Assembly: GCF_041431135.1 (NCBI RefSeq)
Contig: NZ_CP107799.1
Coordinates: 8,370,001-8,434,000, forward strand
From: Streptomyces sp. NBC_00554
GTDB lineage: Bacteria > Actinomycetota > Actinomycetes > Streptomycetales > Streptomycetaceae
DNA: 64,000 bases
Reading direction: 5' to 3'
A model generated the notes under the pieces. The model saw only the letters and a list, made by a program, of their open reading frames with translations. It was not told where the DNA came from and ran no database searches. A program made the position numbers and the translations under genes. Of this stretch, positions 1 through 9,066 are shown piece by piece (positions within the stretch are counted from its first letter, which is position 1; each line of letters opens with the position of its first letter).

Positions 1-2
1 AC

Positions 3-617
3 GGACTCGGCTTCGACGAGGCCGATCTGACGGAGTGGTGGACGGACGCGTACAACCGCGTCAAGGCCGGGATCATCACCGACCCGAAGCGGGTCGAGCA
101 GGACAAGCCGAAGTCCTCGCTCTCGGCCGCCCACGGCGCCTCCGAGTTCACCTGGGACAACTTCACGGTGCGTTACACCGCGGAGGGCGACAGCACGTAC
201 GGCCTCGCGCCGATCCCCACGACCGACGGCAAGCAGACCGGTCAGTACCTCGCCTCGCTCATGCTGAGCGCCTCCGCGCGCACCCAGCACCCCAAGGAAG
301 TCGCCCAGTTCATCAACTTCATGGTCCACGACCCCGAGGTCGGCAAGATCATGGGTTACGACCGCGGCATCCTCGCCACCACCGAGCAGTTCGAGGCGTT
401 CACGCCGGCCGACGCCCCCAGCAAGGCGATCGCGCAGTACGAGGAGGATGTCGCCGCGGCCGGAGTCCTCGGCACCATCACCCCGCACCCGGCCGGCGCG
501 GACACCGCAGAGGCGGCCTTCCTGCGTATCGCCGGTGACATGTCGCAGGGCACGACCAAGGTCGCCGACGCGGTGAAGCAGTTCTTCTCCGAGGCGAAGA
601 CCGCCCTCGCCGCCTGA
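3..617 (+). CDS. ABC sugar transporter substrate-binding protein, C-terminal part (start outside window)
   Basis: The frame is open from base 3 to the TGA at 615-617, giving about 204 C-terminal residues of an extracellular solute-binding protein. Visible traits are a Trp-rich segment (LTEWW), the surface pattern TWDNFTVRYTAE and the phrase QFINFMVHDPEVGKIMG, all typical of the C-terminal lobe of cluster-1 sugar-binding lipoproteins. Its TGA overlaps the ATG of the next permease (TGATG), so translation is probably coupled. It would capture sugar outside the membrane and deliver it to the two permeases downstream. The substrate cannot be read from the sequence; the nearby lyase points to pectin-derived oligosaccharides. 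Signal peptide and lipobox lie outside the window. Confidence 0.85.
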   Translation, partial: GLGFDEADLTEWWTDAYNRVKAGIITDPKRVEQDKPKSSLSAAHGASEFTWDNFTVRYTAEGDSTYGLAPIPTTDGKQTGQYLASLMLSASARTQHPKEVAQFINFMVHDPEVGKIMGYDRGILATTEQFEAFTPADAPSKAIAQYEEDVAAAGVLGTITPHPAGADTAEAAFLRIAGDMSQGTTKVADAVKQFFSEAKTALAA

Positions 618-1585
618 TGGGAACCGCAGTGACGCTCGTCAAGGACTCTCCGCCCGACGCCCCGGAGATACACCCCGCGGCCCCCGCCGACCGAAAGCGG
701 CGGGGGCGCCGGGAGAATCTCGCCGGCTATCTCTTCATGTCCCCCTGGATCGCGGGCTTCCTGCTGCTGACCGCGGGGCCGATGGCCGCCTCGTTCTACT
801 TCGCGTTCACCGATTACAACCTCTTCAATTCACCGCGGTGGATCGGCTTCGACAACTTCACCAAGATGTTCGAGGACCCCCGGTGGCAGAAGTCGGTCGA
901 GGTGACGGCCAAGTACGTCGTCATCGGCACGCCGCTGAAGCTGCTCCTCGCGCTGGGAGTCGCCCTGCTGCTCGCGCAGAGCAGGCGCGGCCAGGCCTTC
1001 TACCGGGCCGCCTTCTACGCCCCTTCGCTGATCGGAGCGAGCGTCTCCGTCGGCTTCGTGTGGCGCGCGCTCTTCTCGGACGAAGCCATCGTCGACCGTA
1101 CGCAGTCGTTCTTCGGCTTCCACACCGGCGGCTGGGTCGGCGATCCGGACTGGGTGCTCTACAGCCTGGTCGCGCTCACCGTGTGGCAGTTCGGGGCGCC
1201 CATGGTGATCTTCCTGGCAGGGCTCAAGCAGGTGCCGAAGGAGCTGTACGAGGCTGCCGAGGTGGACGGCGCCGGGCCGCTGCGGCGGTTCTGGAACATC
1301 ACGCTGCCGATGATCTCGCCGGTGCTCTTCTTCAACGTGCTCCTGGAGACCATCCACTCCTTCCAGATCTTCGGCTCGGCCTACGTCGTCTCCAACGCCA
1401 CCTGCGGACCGGCCGACGCCACGCTCGTCTACACCTGCTACCTGTACCAAAAGGGTTTCAGGGAGTCCCAGATGGGCTTCGCCTCCGCGATGGCCTGGAT
1501 GCTGCTGCTCGCCGTGGCGCTGGTGACGGCCGTCCTCTTCTGGTCGCAGAAGCGGTGGGTGCACTACGAGGAGGACGCCCGATGA
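617..1585 (+). CDS. ABC sugar transporter permease, MalF/UgpA type
   Basis: This 322-residue inner-membrane permease is of the binding-protein-dependent sugar type. It has a charged cytoplasmic N-terminus (RKRRGRREN), six hydrophobic segments beginning at GYLFMSPWIAGFLLL, and the EAA loop at residues 212-214 followed by DGAGPLRRFWNITLP, which docks the ATPase. The ATG overlaps the upstream stop by one base, and its own TGA overlaps the next start in ATGA. No ATPase is encoded in this part of the cluster, so a shared MsiK-type ATPase elsewhere probably powers the transporter; that is usual in Streptomyces but inferred here. Confidence 0.93.
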   Translation: MGTAVTLVKDSPPDAPEIHPAAPADRKRRGRRENLAGYLFMSPWIAGFLLLTAGPMAASFYFAFTDYNLFNSPRWIGFDNFTKMFEDPRWQKSVEVTAKYVVIGTPLKLLLALGVALLLAQSRRGQAFYRAAFYAPSLIGASVSVGFVWRALFSDEAIVDRTQSFFGFHTGGWVGDPDWVLYSLVALTVWQFGAPMVIFLAGLKQVPKELYEAAEVDGAGPLRRFWNITLPMISPVLFFNVLLETIHSFQIFGSAYVVSNATCGPADATLVYTCYLYQKGFRESQMGFASAMAWMLLLAVALVTAVLFWSQKRWVHYEEDAR

Positions 1586-2481
1586 GCACCACCCTGCGCA
1601 AGCCCGTGGAACTCGGCCCGGCGGTGGCCGGACGGCCCCCCAGCGGCCGCAAGCGCTCCGGTTCCCTCGCCTGGCACCTCGGCGCCCTGGCCGTCCTCGC
1701 CGTCGTCCTCTACCCCGTCATCTGGGTCATCGGCGCCTCGTTCAAGCCCAGCCGCGAGATCATCGGCAGCCTCGACCTGTTCCCGACCAGCCCCATCCTC
1801 GGCAACTTCAAGGGGCTCGCCGACGGCATCGCGGACATCTCGATCGCCACCTTCTTCCAGAACTCCCTCTTCTACGCGCTCGGTTCCGTCGTCGGCATCG
1901 TCATCTCCTGCTCGTTGACGGCGTACGCCTTCGCCAAGATCAGGTTCGCCGGGCGGAACCTGATGTTCTCGATCATGATCGGCACGCTTCTGCTGCCGTA
2001 CCACGTGCTGCTCATTCCGCAGTACGTGATGTTCCAGAAGATGGAGCTGATCAACACCTATGTGCCGCTGCTGATCGGCAAGTACCTGGCCACCGAGGCG
2101 TTCTTCGTCTTCCTGATGGTGCAGTTCATGCGGAATCTGCCGCGCGAGCTGGACGAGGCGGCCCGGCTCGACGGGTGCGGGCATCTGCGGATCTACTGGT
2201 CGATCGTGCTGCCGCTGTGCCGGCCCGCGCTCATCACCAGCGCGATCTTCACGTTCATCAACGCCTGGAACGACTTCATGGGCCCGCTCATCTACCTCAA
2301 CGAACCCAGCAAGTACACCGTCTCGCTGGGGATGATGATGTTCCGCGACCAGGAGGGTGTCGCCAACTACGGCGGCATGATCGCGATGTCGTTGGTCGCG
2401 CTGCTGCCCGTGCTGCTGTTCTTCCTCGCCTTCCAGCGGTATCTGATCGACGGTATGGCGACGTCGGGGTTGAAGGGCTGA
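1582..2481 (+). CDS. ABC sugar transporter permease, MalG/UgpE type
   Basis: A 299-residue permease that would pair with the upstream MalF-like protein. The frame is open further upstream, but ATG 1582 forms an ATGA overlap with the previous stop and gives a normal family N-terminus followed by a first membrane helix (HLGALAVLAVVLYPVIWVIG). The EAA motif lies at residues 192-194 (EAARLDGCGHLRIYW). There are about six membrane segments. Its TGA overlaps the ATG of the next gene (TGATG), so four genes are tightly coupled. Confidence 0.93.
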   Translation: MSTTLRKPVELGPAVAGRPPSGRKRSGSLAWHLGALAVLAVVLYPVIWVIGASFKPSREIIGSLDLFPTSPILGNFKGLADGIADISIATFFQNSLFYALGSVVGIVISCSLTAYAFAKIRFAGRNLMFSIMIGTLLLPYHVLLIPQYVMFQKMELINTYVPLLIGKYLATEAFFVFLMVQFMRNLPRELDEAARLDGCGHLRIYWSIVLPLCRPALITSAIFTFINAWNDFMGPLIYLNEPSKYTVSLGMMMFRDQEGVANYGGMIAMSLVALLPVLLFFLAFQRYLIDGMATSGLKG

Positions 2482-3086
2482 TGGCCGGCAGTCAGGCACG
2501 CGCCAAGGAACGCAGGAAACCTCGGGAGTCCGCGTTCGCCGAGCGGTTCGCCGTCTTCGCCGAGTGTCTGCTCACCGGGGTGTGGATCGCGGTGGCCTCG
2601 CTGCCGCTGGTCACCTACCCCGCCGCGTTCGCCGCGGGTGCGCGGCATCTGCGGCGGCGTACGGCCCATGAGGCCGGTGGCTGGCGGGAGTTCACGGCCG
2701 ACTTCCGGGCGGCCGTCCGGGGCGGCTGGATCGCCGGGGTCGCCGGCTGGGCCGCGGCCGCCGCGGTCTGGGTGGACGTCCAGGCCGTGCGCGCCGGGAT
2801 CCCCGGTGGCCCGCTGGTCGGGGCCGTCGGACTCTTCGCGCTGATCGGACTCGCCGTCGCCGGGCTGCGCGCGGCGGCGGTCTGGGAGCCCGGGGCGTCC
2901 TGGCGTGTGCTGCTCGCGGGCGCCGGGCGTCGTACGGTCCTCGACCCGGCCGGGTCGTTCCTGCTCGTCGGCGGACTGGCCGTGGTGGCCTGTTCCGCCT
3001 GGCTCATCGCACCACTGGCGGTCCCCGTCCTGGGGGCCGTCGCGGCGGCGGCCGTCGCCGTCGAGGAGCGCCACCGCCTCCGGTGA
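2481..3086 (+). CDS. YesL-like (DUF624-type) small membrane protein
   Basis: A 201-residue protein with a basic N-terminus and about four to five hydrophobic segments. The first, GVWIAVASLPLVTYPAAFAAG followed by ARHLRRR, resembles the opening of the YesL/DUF624 family, which is often encoded with sugar ABC transporters and in Bacillus sits in the rhamnogalacturonan cluster. The family's molecular role is not established; an accessory part in transport is plausible. It overlaps the permease stop by one base and lies 79 bases before the putative lyase, supporting a shared operon. Family assignment is by pattern and position, so moderate. Confidence 0.6.
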   Translation: MAGSQARAKERRKPRESAFAERFAVFAECLLTGVWIAVASLPLVTYPAAFAAGARHLRRRTAHEAGGWREFTADFRAAVRGGWIAGVAGWAAAAAVWVDVQAVRAGIPGGPLVGAVGLFALIGLAVAGLRAAAVWEPGASWRVLLAGAGRRTVLDPAGSFLLVGGLAVVACSAWLIAPLAVPVLGAVAAAAVAVEERHRLR

Positions 3087-3165
3087 GCCCCTCGCAGGTC
3101 GGCGCCCTGGGCGTCGTACCTCTGTCTGTCATGCCCCTGACTTCCCCGCACGGAAAGGAAAGGCC

Positions 3166-5901
3166 ATGTCTCCCATTCCCCGCAGGTCTCTGCTCAAGGC
3201 GGCCGCCGTCGCCGGAGCCGCCGCGCAGTTCAGCTGGGCGCTGGGAAGCGCGAATGCCCAGGCCGCGCCGAGAGCGGAGGCCGCCGACGCGGACCCCGTC
3301 ACCCTGGACTGGCTGGAGGACGGCGGCCTCGGCGCCGCCCCCGGCTCCACCGTCGGCGTGCCCTGGCCGAAGGGCGCGTACACGGAGGACCAGACCTTCG
3401 CGCTCACGGACGCCGAGGGCAAGGCCGTGCCCGTGCAGTCCTGGCCGATCGCGTACTGGCCGGACGGCTCCCTCAAGTGGACCGCCCACGCGGTCAGTTC
3501 AGGATCGGGGAAGCTCAGCCTCGCCGCGGGCGAGCCGGCCGCCCCCGACAAGTCGGTCACCGTCGACAAGAGCGGCGGCACCATCGACATATCGACCGGG
3601 GTCATCACGGCGAAGATCGGCAAGAGCGGCTCCACGCTCGTCAAGTCCGTCACCCGCGGGTCCACCGAGATCGCCAAGAACGGCCGACTCGTACTCATCC
3701 GTCAGCCCGAGATCGAGGACGAGGACCAGGGCGCGGAGAAGTTCGAACGCTTCGAGAGCGCCATCTCCGAGGTCGAGGTCGAACAGGAGGGCCTGGTCCG
3801 TGCCGTCGTCCGCATCGACGGCAAGCACCGCAAGGGCAGCCGGAGTTGGCTCCCCTTCTCGGTCCGGCTGTACTTCTACGCGGGCGCCGAGTCGTTCCGC
3901 ATGGTGCACACCATCACGTTCGACGGGACGCAGGAGCCCGGCAAGGCGAGCGGCGACTTCATCCGCGGCCTCGGTGTCCGCTTCACCGTGCCGATGCGCG
4001 ACGCCTCGTACGACCGGCACATCCGCATCGGCGGTGACGGCACCGGTCTGCTGCGGGAAGCGGTGAAGGGCATCACCGGGCTGCGGCGCGATCCGGGCGC
4101 GGCGGTCCAGGCCGCCCAGTTCGCGGGGGAGAAGCTGCCCGATCCGTCGACCTGGGACCAGCGGGTCACCACGCGGCTCCAGTACATCCCCGAGTGGGGC
4201 GATTACACGCTCTCGCAGCTCTCCGCCGACGGCTTCGGCCTGCGCAAGCGCACGAAGAAGGGGTACGGCTGGATCCCCGCGGGCGGTGGCAAGCGGGCGT
4301 CCGGTTTCGGATACGTCGGCGGGCCCAGCGGCGGATTCTCCTTCGGCCTGCGGGACTTCTGGGAGAAGCACCCGGCGCAGCTCGACATCCGCGACGCCCA
4401 CACCGACGAGGCCGAAGTCACCCTCTGGCTCTGGTCGCCCGAGGCGCAACCCATGGACCTGCGCTTCTACCACGACGGCATGGGCCAGGACACCTTCGCC
4501 GAGCAGCTCGAAGGCCTCAACATCACCTACGAGGACTACGAGCCGGGCTTCGGCACCCCGTACGGCATCGCCCGCACCTCCGAACTCCTCTTCTGGGCCA
4601 ACGAGTCGACGCCCACCCCTGAGGCGCTCGCCGAACAGGTAGAAGCAGTACGGGTGTTGCCGCAACTCGCCGCCCCGCCCGCGCACCTCGTCAAGGCCAA
4701 GGTGTTCGGCGGCCTCTTCTCCGAGCCCGACCGCTCCACCACCGCCAAGGCGAAGATCGAGGACCACCTCGACTTCCTCTTCACCTATTACAAGGACCAG
4801 GTGGAGATGCGCCGTTGGTACGGCTTCTGGGACTACGGCGACATCATGCACTCGTACGACCCGGTCAGGCATCAGTGGCGGTACGACGTCGGCGGCTACG
4901 CCTGGGACAACTCCGAGCTCTCGCCCGACCTCTGGCTCTGGTTCGCCTACCTGCGCTCCGGCCGCGCGGACATCTTCCGCTTCGCCGAGGCGATGACCCG
5001 GCACACCGGCGAGGTCGACGTCTACCACCTGGGTCAATGGGCGGGCCTGGGCACCCGGCACGGCATCCAGCACTACGCCGACAGTGCGAAGCAGCAGCGC
5101 ATCGCCAACACCACGTACCGGCGCTACTACTACTTCCTCACCGCCGATGAACGCGTCGGCGACCTCATGCACGCCAACGTCGACTCCGACGAGACCTTCC
5201 TCGTCCTCGACCCGATCCGCAAGATCCGCACCGAGCCGTACACGCCCGACCGGCACGCCCTTTCGATCGGCTTCGGCACGGACTGGAGCGGGCTCGTGTC
5301 GGCGTGGCTGACGGAGTGGGAGCGCAAGGGCCCGAAGTGGGAGAAGGCCAAGGCGCGGGTGCTGTCCACGATGGAGACAATCGCCGCCCAGCCCAACGGA
5401 TTTGTGCAGGGCAGCGGACTGTACGACCTCGATACGGGGAAGTTCGCGATCGCCGCCGCGCCCGTGGTGGGCGTCTCGCACCTGTCCGCGGTGTTCGGCC
5501 TCAACGAGCTGTGCGCCGAACTCATCGACCTCGTCGAGGTACCCAAGTTCAAGGACGCGTACCTCGACTACTGCCGCTACTTCAACGCGACGAAGGCCGA
5601 ACAGGCGGCCCGGTACGGCTCCAACTTCGGCACCCTGCTGCTGTTCCAGGGCCACTCACGTCTCGACGCCTACGCGGCCGTCCAGACCGGCGACGCGAAA
5701 CTCGCCACGCGCGCGTGGGACAAGTTCTACAACTCCGACGGCTACAAGGAGTCCGCGCCCTGGATCACGGAGAAGCTGAGCGGCCCGGTCACGCTGGTGC
5801 CGGGCAGCGAGGCCAACTGGGTCTACACCAACGACACTGCGCTGTACGGCCTCGCCGCCATCGAGAACCTGGCACTTCTCGGCGACAGGATGCCTTCGTG
5901 A
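3166..5901 (+). CDS. Tat-exported PcRGLX/YetA-like putative exo-rhamnogalacturonan lyase
   Basis: A 911-residue secreted protein. ATG 3166 is preceded by a purine-rich ribosome site (GGAAAGGAAAGG) and starts a twin-arginine signal (RRSLLK at residues 6-11, hydrophobic stretch, then ANAQAAP). The mature N-terminus (VTLDWLEDGG...VPWPKGAY...GSLKWTAHAV) looks like the RIFT-barrel opening of PcRGLX/YetA proteins, and the C-terminal half, rich in Trp, Tyr and His (QVEMRRWYGFWDYGD), fits an alpha/alpha-toroid. Family members cleave rhamnogalacturonan I from the chain end. With the ABC permeases and the YesL-like gene it suggests pectin backbone use. Catalytic residues were not identified; many relatives are annotated only as Tat-signal proteins. 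Confidence 0.7.
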   Translation: MSPIPRRSLLKAAAVAGAAAQFSWALGSANAQAAPRAEAADADPVTLDWLEDGGLGAAPGSTVGVPWPKGAYTEDQTFALTDAEGKAVPVQSWPIAYWPDGSLKWTAHAVSSGSGKLSLAAGEPAAPDKSVTVDKSGGTIDISTGVITAKIGKSGSTLVKSVTRGSTEIAKNGRLVLIRQPEIEDEDQGAEKFERFESAISEVEVEQEGLVRAVVRIDGKHRKGSRSWLPFSVRLYFYAGAESFRMVHTITFDGTQEPGKASGDFIRGLGVRFTVPMRDASYDRHIRIGGDGTGLLREAVKGITGLRRDPGAAVQAAQFAGEKLPDPSTWDQRVTTRLQYIPEWGDYTLSQLSADGFGLRKRTKKGYGWIPAGGGKRASGFGYVGGPSGGFSFGLRDFWEKHPAQLDIRDAHTDEAEVTLWLWSPEAQPMDLRFYHDGMGQDTFAEQLEGLNITYEDYEPGFGTPYGIARTSELLFWANESTPTPEALAEQVEAVRVLPQLAAPPAHLVKAKVFGGLFSEPDRSTTAKAKIEDHLDFLFTYYKDQVEMRRWYGFWDYGDIMHSYDPVRHQWRYDVGGYAWDNSELSPDLWLWFAYLRSGRADIFRFAEAMTRHTGEVDVYHLGQWAGLGTRHGIQHYADSAKQQRIANTTYRRYYYFLTADERVGDLMHANVDSDETFLVLDPIRKIRTEPYTPDRHALSIGFGTDWSGLVSAWLTEWERKGPKWEKAKARVLSTMETIAAQPNGFVQGSGLYDLDTGKFAIAAAPVVGVSHLSAVFGLNELCAELIDLVEVPKFKDAYLDYCRYFNATKAEQAARYGSNFGTLLLFQGHSRLDAYAAVQTGDAKLATRAWDKFYNSDGYKESAPWITEKLSGPVTLVPGSEANWVYTNDTALYGLAAIENLALLGDRMPS

Positions 5902-5909
5902 CGGCCGCC

Positions 5910-5952
5910 TGAGCGGTCGCGGGGACGTGCCTCACTTCCCCGCGACCGCTCA
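5910..5952. terminator. Bidirectional hairpin between convergent genes
   Basis: A perfect 15-bp inverted repeat (arms 5910-5924 and 5938-5952, loop of 13) starts eight bases after the lyase stop. Its right arm contains the stop codon of the opposite-strand membrane protein. There is no T-run, as is common for Streptomyces terminators. It probably ends both transcripts. Confidence 0.75.
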
Positions 5953-8358
5953 GTCCATCCTCCCCAGCACCTCCCGCACCCGCCGCGCATCCCGGATCCG
6001 CTGCTCGTACGTCGCACCCAGCGCGAGCAGCAGCAGACCGGCGAGTGCGGGAGGCGCCCAGCGGGGGAGCGCGCCGGCCACCTGCGCGATGTACGGGGCG
6101 AGTTCGTGCAGCGCGTCAAGGGTGAGCACCGTGCCGCCCAACACCAGCGGCGCCTGGAGGCGGTGCCGGGCGCCCACGAGGGTGACGGCGAGTGCTGCGG
6201 CGCCGAGCAGCAGCGGGCGCAGCCAGTGCGCGTCGCCCCATGCCGCGAAGAGGCTCGGCACGAGCGTGACGGAGAGGCCGGGCCCGTACGCCGTCCACGA
6301 CGAGACCTGCGTGTCCTTGCGGCGCCTGAGTACCCCGACGAGGAGCGCCGGGACGGTCACCGGAAGGGTGTACGCCTCCGGGGAACCGATGTCCCAGGAC
6401 GCCAGGCGGACCCAGGTGGCCAGCACGAACAGCACGGCGGCCGCGTAGCCGACGGGGCGCCGGTCCTCCCGTACGGCCGTGCCCGCGGCGATCACTCCGC
6501 AGAGGGCCAGGACCAGGGCCAGCATCGGCGGATCGGTGACCGCGAGCCCGACGGCGAGCAGCGCGGCGGCGGCTCCCGTCACCTCGACGGACAAGGCCGT
6601 CGGGGAGGCGTCGAGGCGGGCCGCGAGCAGTGCGGCGGCGATGGGCACCACGAGGACGAGCAGCGCGGTGTGCTGCGGCTGCCAGCCGAGGGACGCTCCG
6701 GCGGCGCAGGTCAGGGCAGTCGCGTGGACGAGGGCGGCCGGTGCCGCGATCGGGCCGAGGTGCGGTCGCCACGCGGCGGCCGCGAACAGGACGGTCAGCG
6801 TGGCCAGCACGCTCAGAGTCGCCGGCTCGGAAGCCAGGGCGAGGAAGGCGAGGCTGAGGGCGGTGAGGAGGGAGAGGACAAACGATGCCAAGGCGGGCGC
6901 GGGAAGCGCCGGCGTCGGGACCCTCGAAGCCCGAAGTGCGTACGCCACGAGAGCCGCAGTCACCAGAGTCTGTGCGAACAGGCCTGCCGCATAGGGGAGT
7001 TCGAGGGTCGCGGGGAGGACGATCGCCGTTGCCCAGGTCAGCGTCAGCGCGCCGGTCAGGGCACGCGGGCGCCAGGTCGTGCCGCGGACGGCCACCACGA
7101 GAACGGCGGCGACGAGGGCGAGTACGAGAGGTGCCGTGGCCGCGTTCGGGGGCCAGGGATTGCCGGTCGTCACCGCGTCGCGGGCATTCGCCGGGGAACC
7201 GGACCACGCGCTCCGGGTCCAGTCGACCGGGCCCAGCAGGGCGACGGTGACCGCGGGCAGCGCCCACACCACCGCGAGGGCCTGTACGGAGCCGGACGCC
7301 CCGGCGAGACCGTGCCGCACCGGCTCGGGGAGGCGCGTGCGCACCGCCGCCAACAGGGCGACACCGCACACCAGATAGCCCGGAACCGTCCAGACATCGG
7401 GCAGCGACGGGCGCAGGACGCCACCGACCGCAGCCACCGCGATCAGGCCGCCGGTCAGCGCGATGCCGGTGCCGACGCGCGGCCTCGGGGCCAGCCATGC
7501 CGCCGTCAGCGCGATCGCCGCGGCGAAGAGGAGGAGCGCCGCCGCACGGGCGGCGGCGCTCGTGCCGGAGGCCGTCAGAGACAGCCAGCCGGCGGCAAAG
7601 GTGCCCCAGCCGCCCATGACGTACGCGCCCACGGTGGAGACGATTCGTACGGACTTCACGGGCGTCCGGAGCGCGAGGGCCGTGTCGAACGCGGCCGTCA
7701 GCAGCAGCGCGGCCGTCACGGTGTGGGCGTCCGCGTCGGCCGCACCCGCCCAGAGGAGCAGCGGCAGCTGAGCCGTCGCGGTCGCGACCGGCAGGGGCAG
7801 CCGCAGCGGGCTGCTCAAGGGCGCCCGGTCACCGGGCGACGTGCGCAGTGCGCCGAGCGTGAGCCCGTACGCCGCCCACACCACTGCCAGTACCGCCGAC
7901 GCCACGGCCGCGTACCCGAGGCCGTCCGCGTCCGGGAACGCGACCTCGTACAGCGCGTAGGCGTCAAGGACCGTCAGCGCGAGACCCAGCCCCGCCACCG
8001 ACTCGGCGGTCGAGCGCAGGCTCCGCCCGAGCAGCGGCATGGGCGCGCCGAGCGCGGCCACTGTCACCGCACCCAGTACAAGGGCCCGTCCGGCGATCCC
8101 CAGGTGACCCCAGCTGACCAGCGTGAACGCGATCGCGGCGACGGTCAGCAGGATGCCGCCGAGGATCAGGAGGACGTTCTGGACGCTGGGAGCCGTGGTC
8201 TCGGGTCGGCGAACGGCGGGCCGGGGTGCGGGTACCGGGTACAGCGCGTGGAGCAGCCACGCGCGGCGGGCCAGCAACTGGGCCCGGCGTGCGTCGAGTT
8301 GCCGCAGCTCGGTGTCGAGGAACCGCAACTCCTCGGCCGGTGGCGGGATGTGGGTCAT
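5950..8358 (-). CDS. Large polytopic membrane protein of unknown function
   Basis: About 802 residues. After a charged, probably helical N-terminus (AEELRFLDTELRQLDARRAQ) come a short Pro-rich linker and roughly twenty or more hydrophobic Ala/Leu/Val-rich segments to the C-terminus, which is basic (EQRIRDARRVREVLGR). I do not recognise a named family; the arrangement resembles the large SCO-type integral membrane proteins annotated only as hypothetical in Streptomyces. ATG 8358 (MTHIPPPAEEL) was chosen because the helical region starts directly after it; an in-frame ATG at 8394 is possible, and neither has a clear ribosome site. It lies alone, divergent from the SRPBCC gene. Confidence 0.75.
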   Translation of the reverse strand: MTHIPPPAEELRFLDTELRQLDARRAQLLARRAWLLHALYPVPAPRPAVRRPETTAPSVQNVLLILGGILLTVAAIAFTLVSWGHLGIAGRALVLGAVTVAALGAPMPLLGRSLRSTAESVAGLGLALTVLDAYALYEVAFPDADGLGYAAVASAVLAVVWAAYGLTLGALRTSPGDRAPLSSPLRLPLPVATATAQLPLLLWAGAADADAHTVTAALLLTAAFDTALALRTPVKSVRIVSTVGAYVMGGWGTFAAGWLSLTASGTSAAARAAALLLFAAAIALTAAWLAPRPRVGTGIALTGGLIAVAAVGGVLRPSLPDVWTVPGYLVCGVALLAAVRTRLPEPVRHGLAGASGSVQALAVVWALPAVTVALLGPVDWTRSAWSGSPANARDAVTTGNPWPPNAATAPLVLALVAAVLVVAVRGTTWRPRALTGALTLTWATAIVLPATLELPYAAGLFAQTLVTAALVAYALRASRVPTPALPAPALASFVLSLLTALSLAFLALASEPATLSVLATLTVLFAAAAWRPHLGPIAAPAALVHATALTCAAGASLGWQPQHTALLVLVVPIAAALLAARLDASPTALSVEVTGAAAALLAVGLAVTDPPMLALVLALCGVIAAGTAVREDRRPVGYAAAVLFVLATWVRLASWDIGSPEAYTLPVTVPALLVGVLRRRKDTQVSSWTAYGPGLSVTLVPSLFAAWGDAHWLRPLLLGAAALAVTLVGARHRLQAPLVLGGTVLTLDALHELAPYIAQVAGALPRWAPPALAGLLLLALGATYEQRIRDARRVREVLGRMD

Positions 8359-8445
8359 GCTGAGGAGTGTGGTCCCGGTCACGTTCTCCGGCATGAGTGC
8401 GCGTACTCAGGCGGTACTCAACTCCCTTGCGGGCACACTCCGTGC

Positions 8446-8892
8446 ATGGACTGGAGCCATTACCGTTTCCGCAGCGTGTGGGACCTCCCCGCGCCGCCCA
8501 CCGACGTGTACGTCGTCCTCGAGCAGGCCGAGGAGTACCCGCGCTGGTGGCCACAGGTGCGCGAGGTGACCCGCGTCGACGAGCGCAGCGGCGTCATCCG
8601 GATCCGCTCGGCCCTGCCGTACGACATGACCTTCACCGGGCGTGAGGTGCTCCGCGACCCGGCGGGCGGCGTCCTGGAGATCTCGATGTCCGGCGACATC
8701 GACGGCTGGGCCCGCTGGACGCTGACCGCCGACGGGCGGGGCACCCGGGCCCAGTACGACCAGGAGGCCGTGCTGAACAAGCGCCTGCTGCGGCGGTTCG
8801 CGGTGCCGGGGCGGCCCGTCTTCCGCGCCAATCACGCGCTGATGATGCGGGCGGGGCGGCGCGGACTCAGGGCGTACCTGGAAGCGGTTTGA
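8446..8892 (+). CDS. SRPBCC (START-like/polyketide cyclase) family protein
   Basis: A 148-residue single-domain protein. The start (SHYRFRSVWDLPAPPTDVYVVLEQAEEYPRWWPQVREV) shows the typical opening strand, helix and PxWWP element of SRPBCC polyketide-cyclase/dehydrase-like proteins, which bind hydrophobic ligands in a deep cavity. Ligand and function are unknown. ATG 8446 was chosen because the fold begins there; no strong ribosome site is visible, so the message may be leaderless. It ends 39 bases before a tRNA gene. Confidence 0.8.
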   Translation: MDWSHYRFRSVWDLPAPPTDVYVVLEQAEEYPRWWPQVREVTRVDERSGVIRIRSALPYDMTFTGREVLRDPAGGVLEISMSGDIDGWARWTLTADGRGTRAQYDQEAVLNKRLLRRFAVPGRPVFRANHALMMRAGRRGLRAYLEAV

Positions 8893-8931
8893 ACGACACC
8901 CGCCGAGACCTGTATTGTTCGGTGCGTTCCC

Positions 8932-9003
8932 GGGCGATTAGCTCAGTGGGAGAGCGCTTCGTTCACACCGAAGAGGTCACTGGTTCGAACCCAGTATCGC
9001 CCA
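8932..9003 (+). tRNA. tRNA-Val (anticodon CAC)
   Basis: Complete cloverleaf: a 7-bp acceptor stem (GGGCGAT 8932-8938 with ATCGCCC 8996-9002), D stem GCTC/GAGC, anticodon stem CTTCG/CGAAG with loop TTCACAC giving anticodon CAC at 8964-8966, and T arm ACTGG-TTCGAAC-CCAGT. The discriminator base is A (9003). CCA is not encoded (ACCC follows). CAC reads GTG, a very common codon here. Confidence 0.95.
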
Positions 9004-9014
9004 CCCGGAGAAGG

Positions 9015-9042
9015 CCGGTCCGTCGCAGACGGACCGGTTTTT
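9015..9042 (+). terminator. Intrinsic terminator of the tRNA-Val gene
   Basis: A perfect 10-bp stem (CCGGTCCGTC / GACGGACCGG, loop GCA) is followed by five T residues at 9038-9042. It starts 12 bases after the tRNA. It is one of the few classical U-run terminators in this window. Confidence 0.88.
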
Positions 9043-9066
9043 CTGTGTTCTTCTCCCTGTGCGTGC

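Noticed and set aside
3499..5655. Long open frame (718 codons) antisense to the lyase gene
   Set aside because: It mirrors the third-codon GC pattern of the lyase; composition is Val/Leu/Arg/Gly-biased with no motif, as expected from a shadow frame.
8932..9003. tRNA-Val gene as an integration site for a mobile element
   Set aside because: No integrase, excisionase or direct repeat of the tRNA 3' end is present nearby; housekeeping genes continue on both sides.
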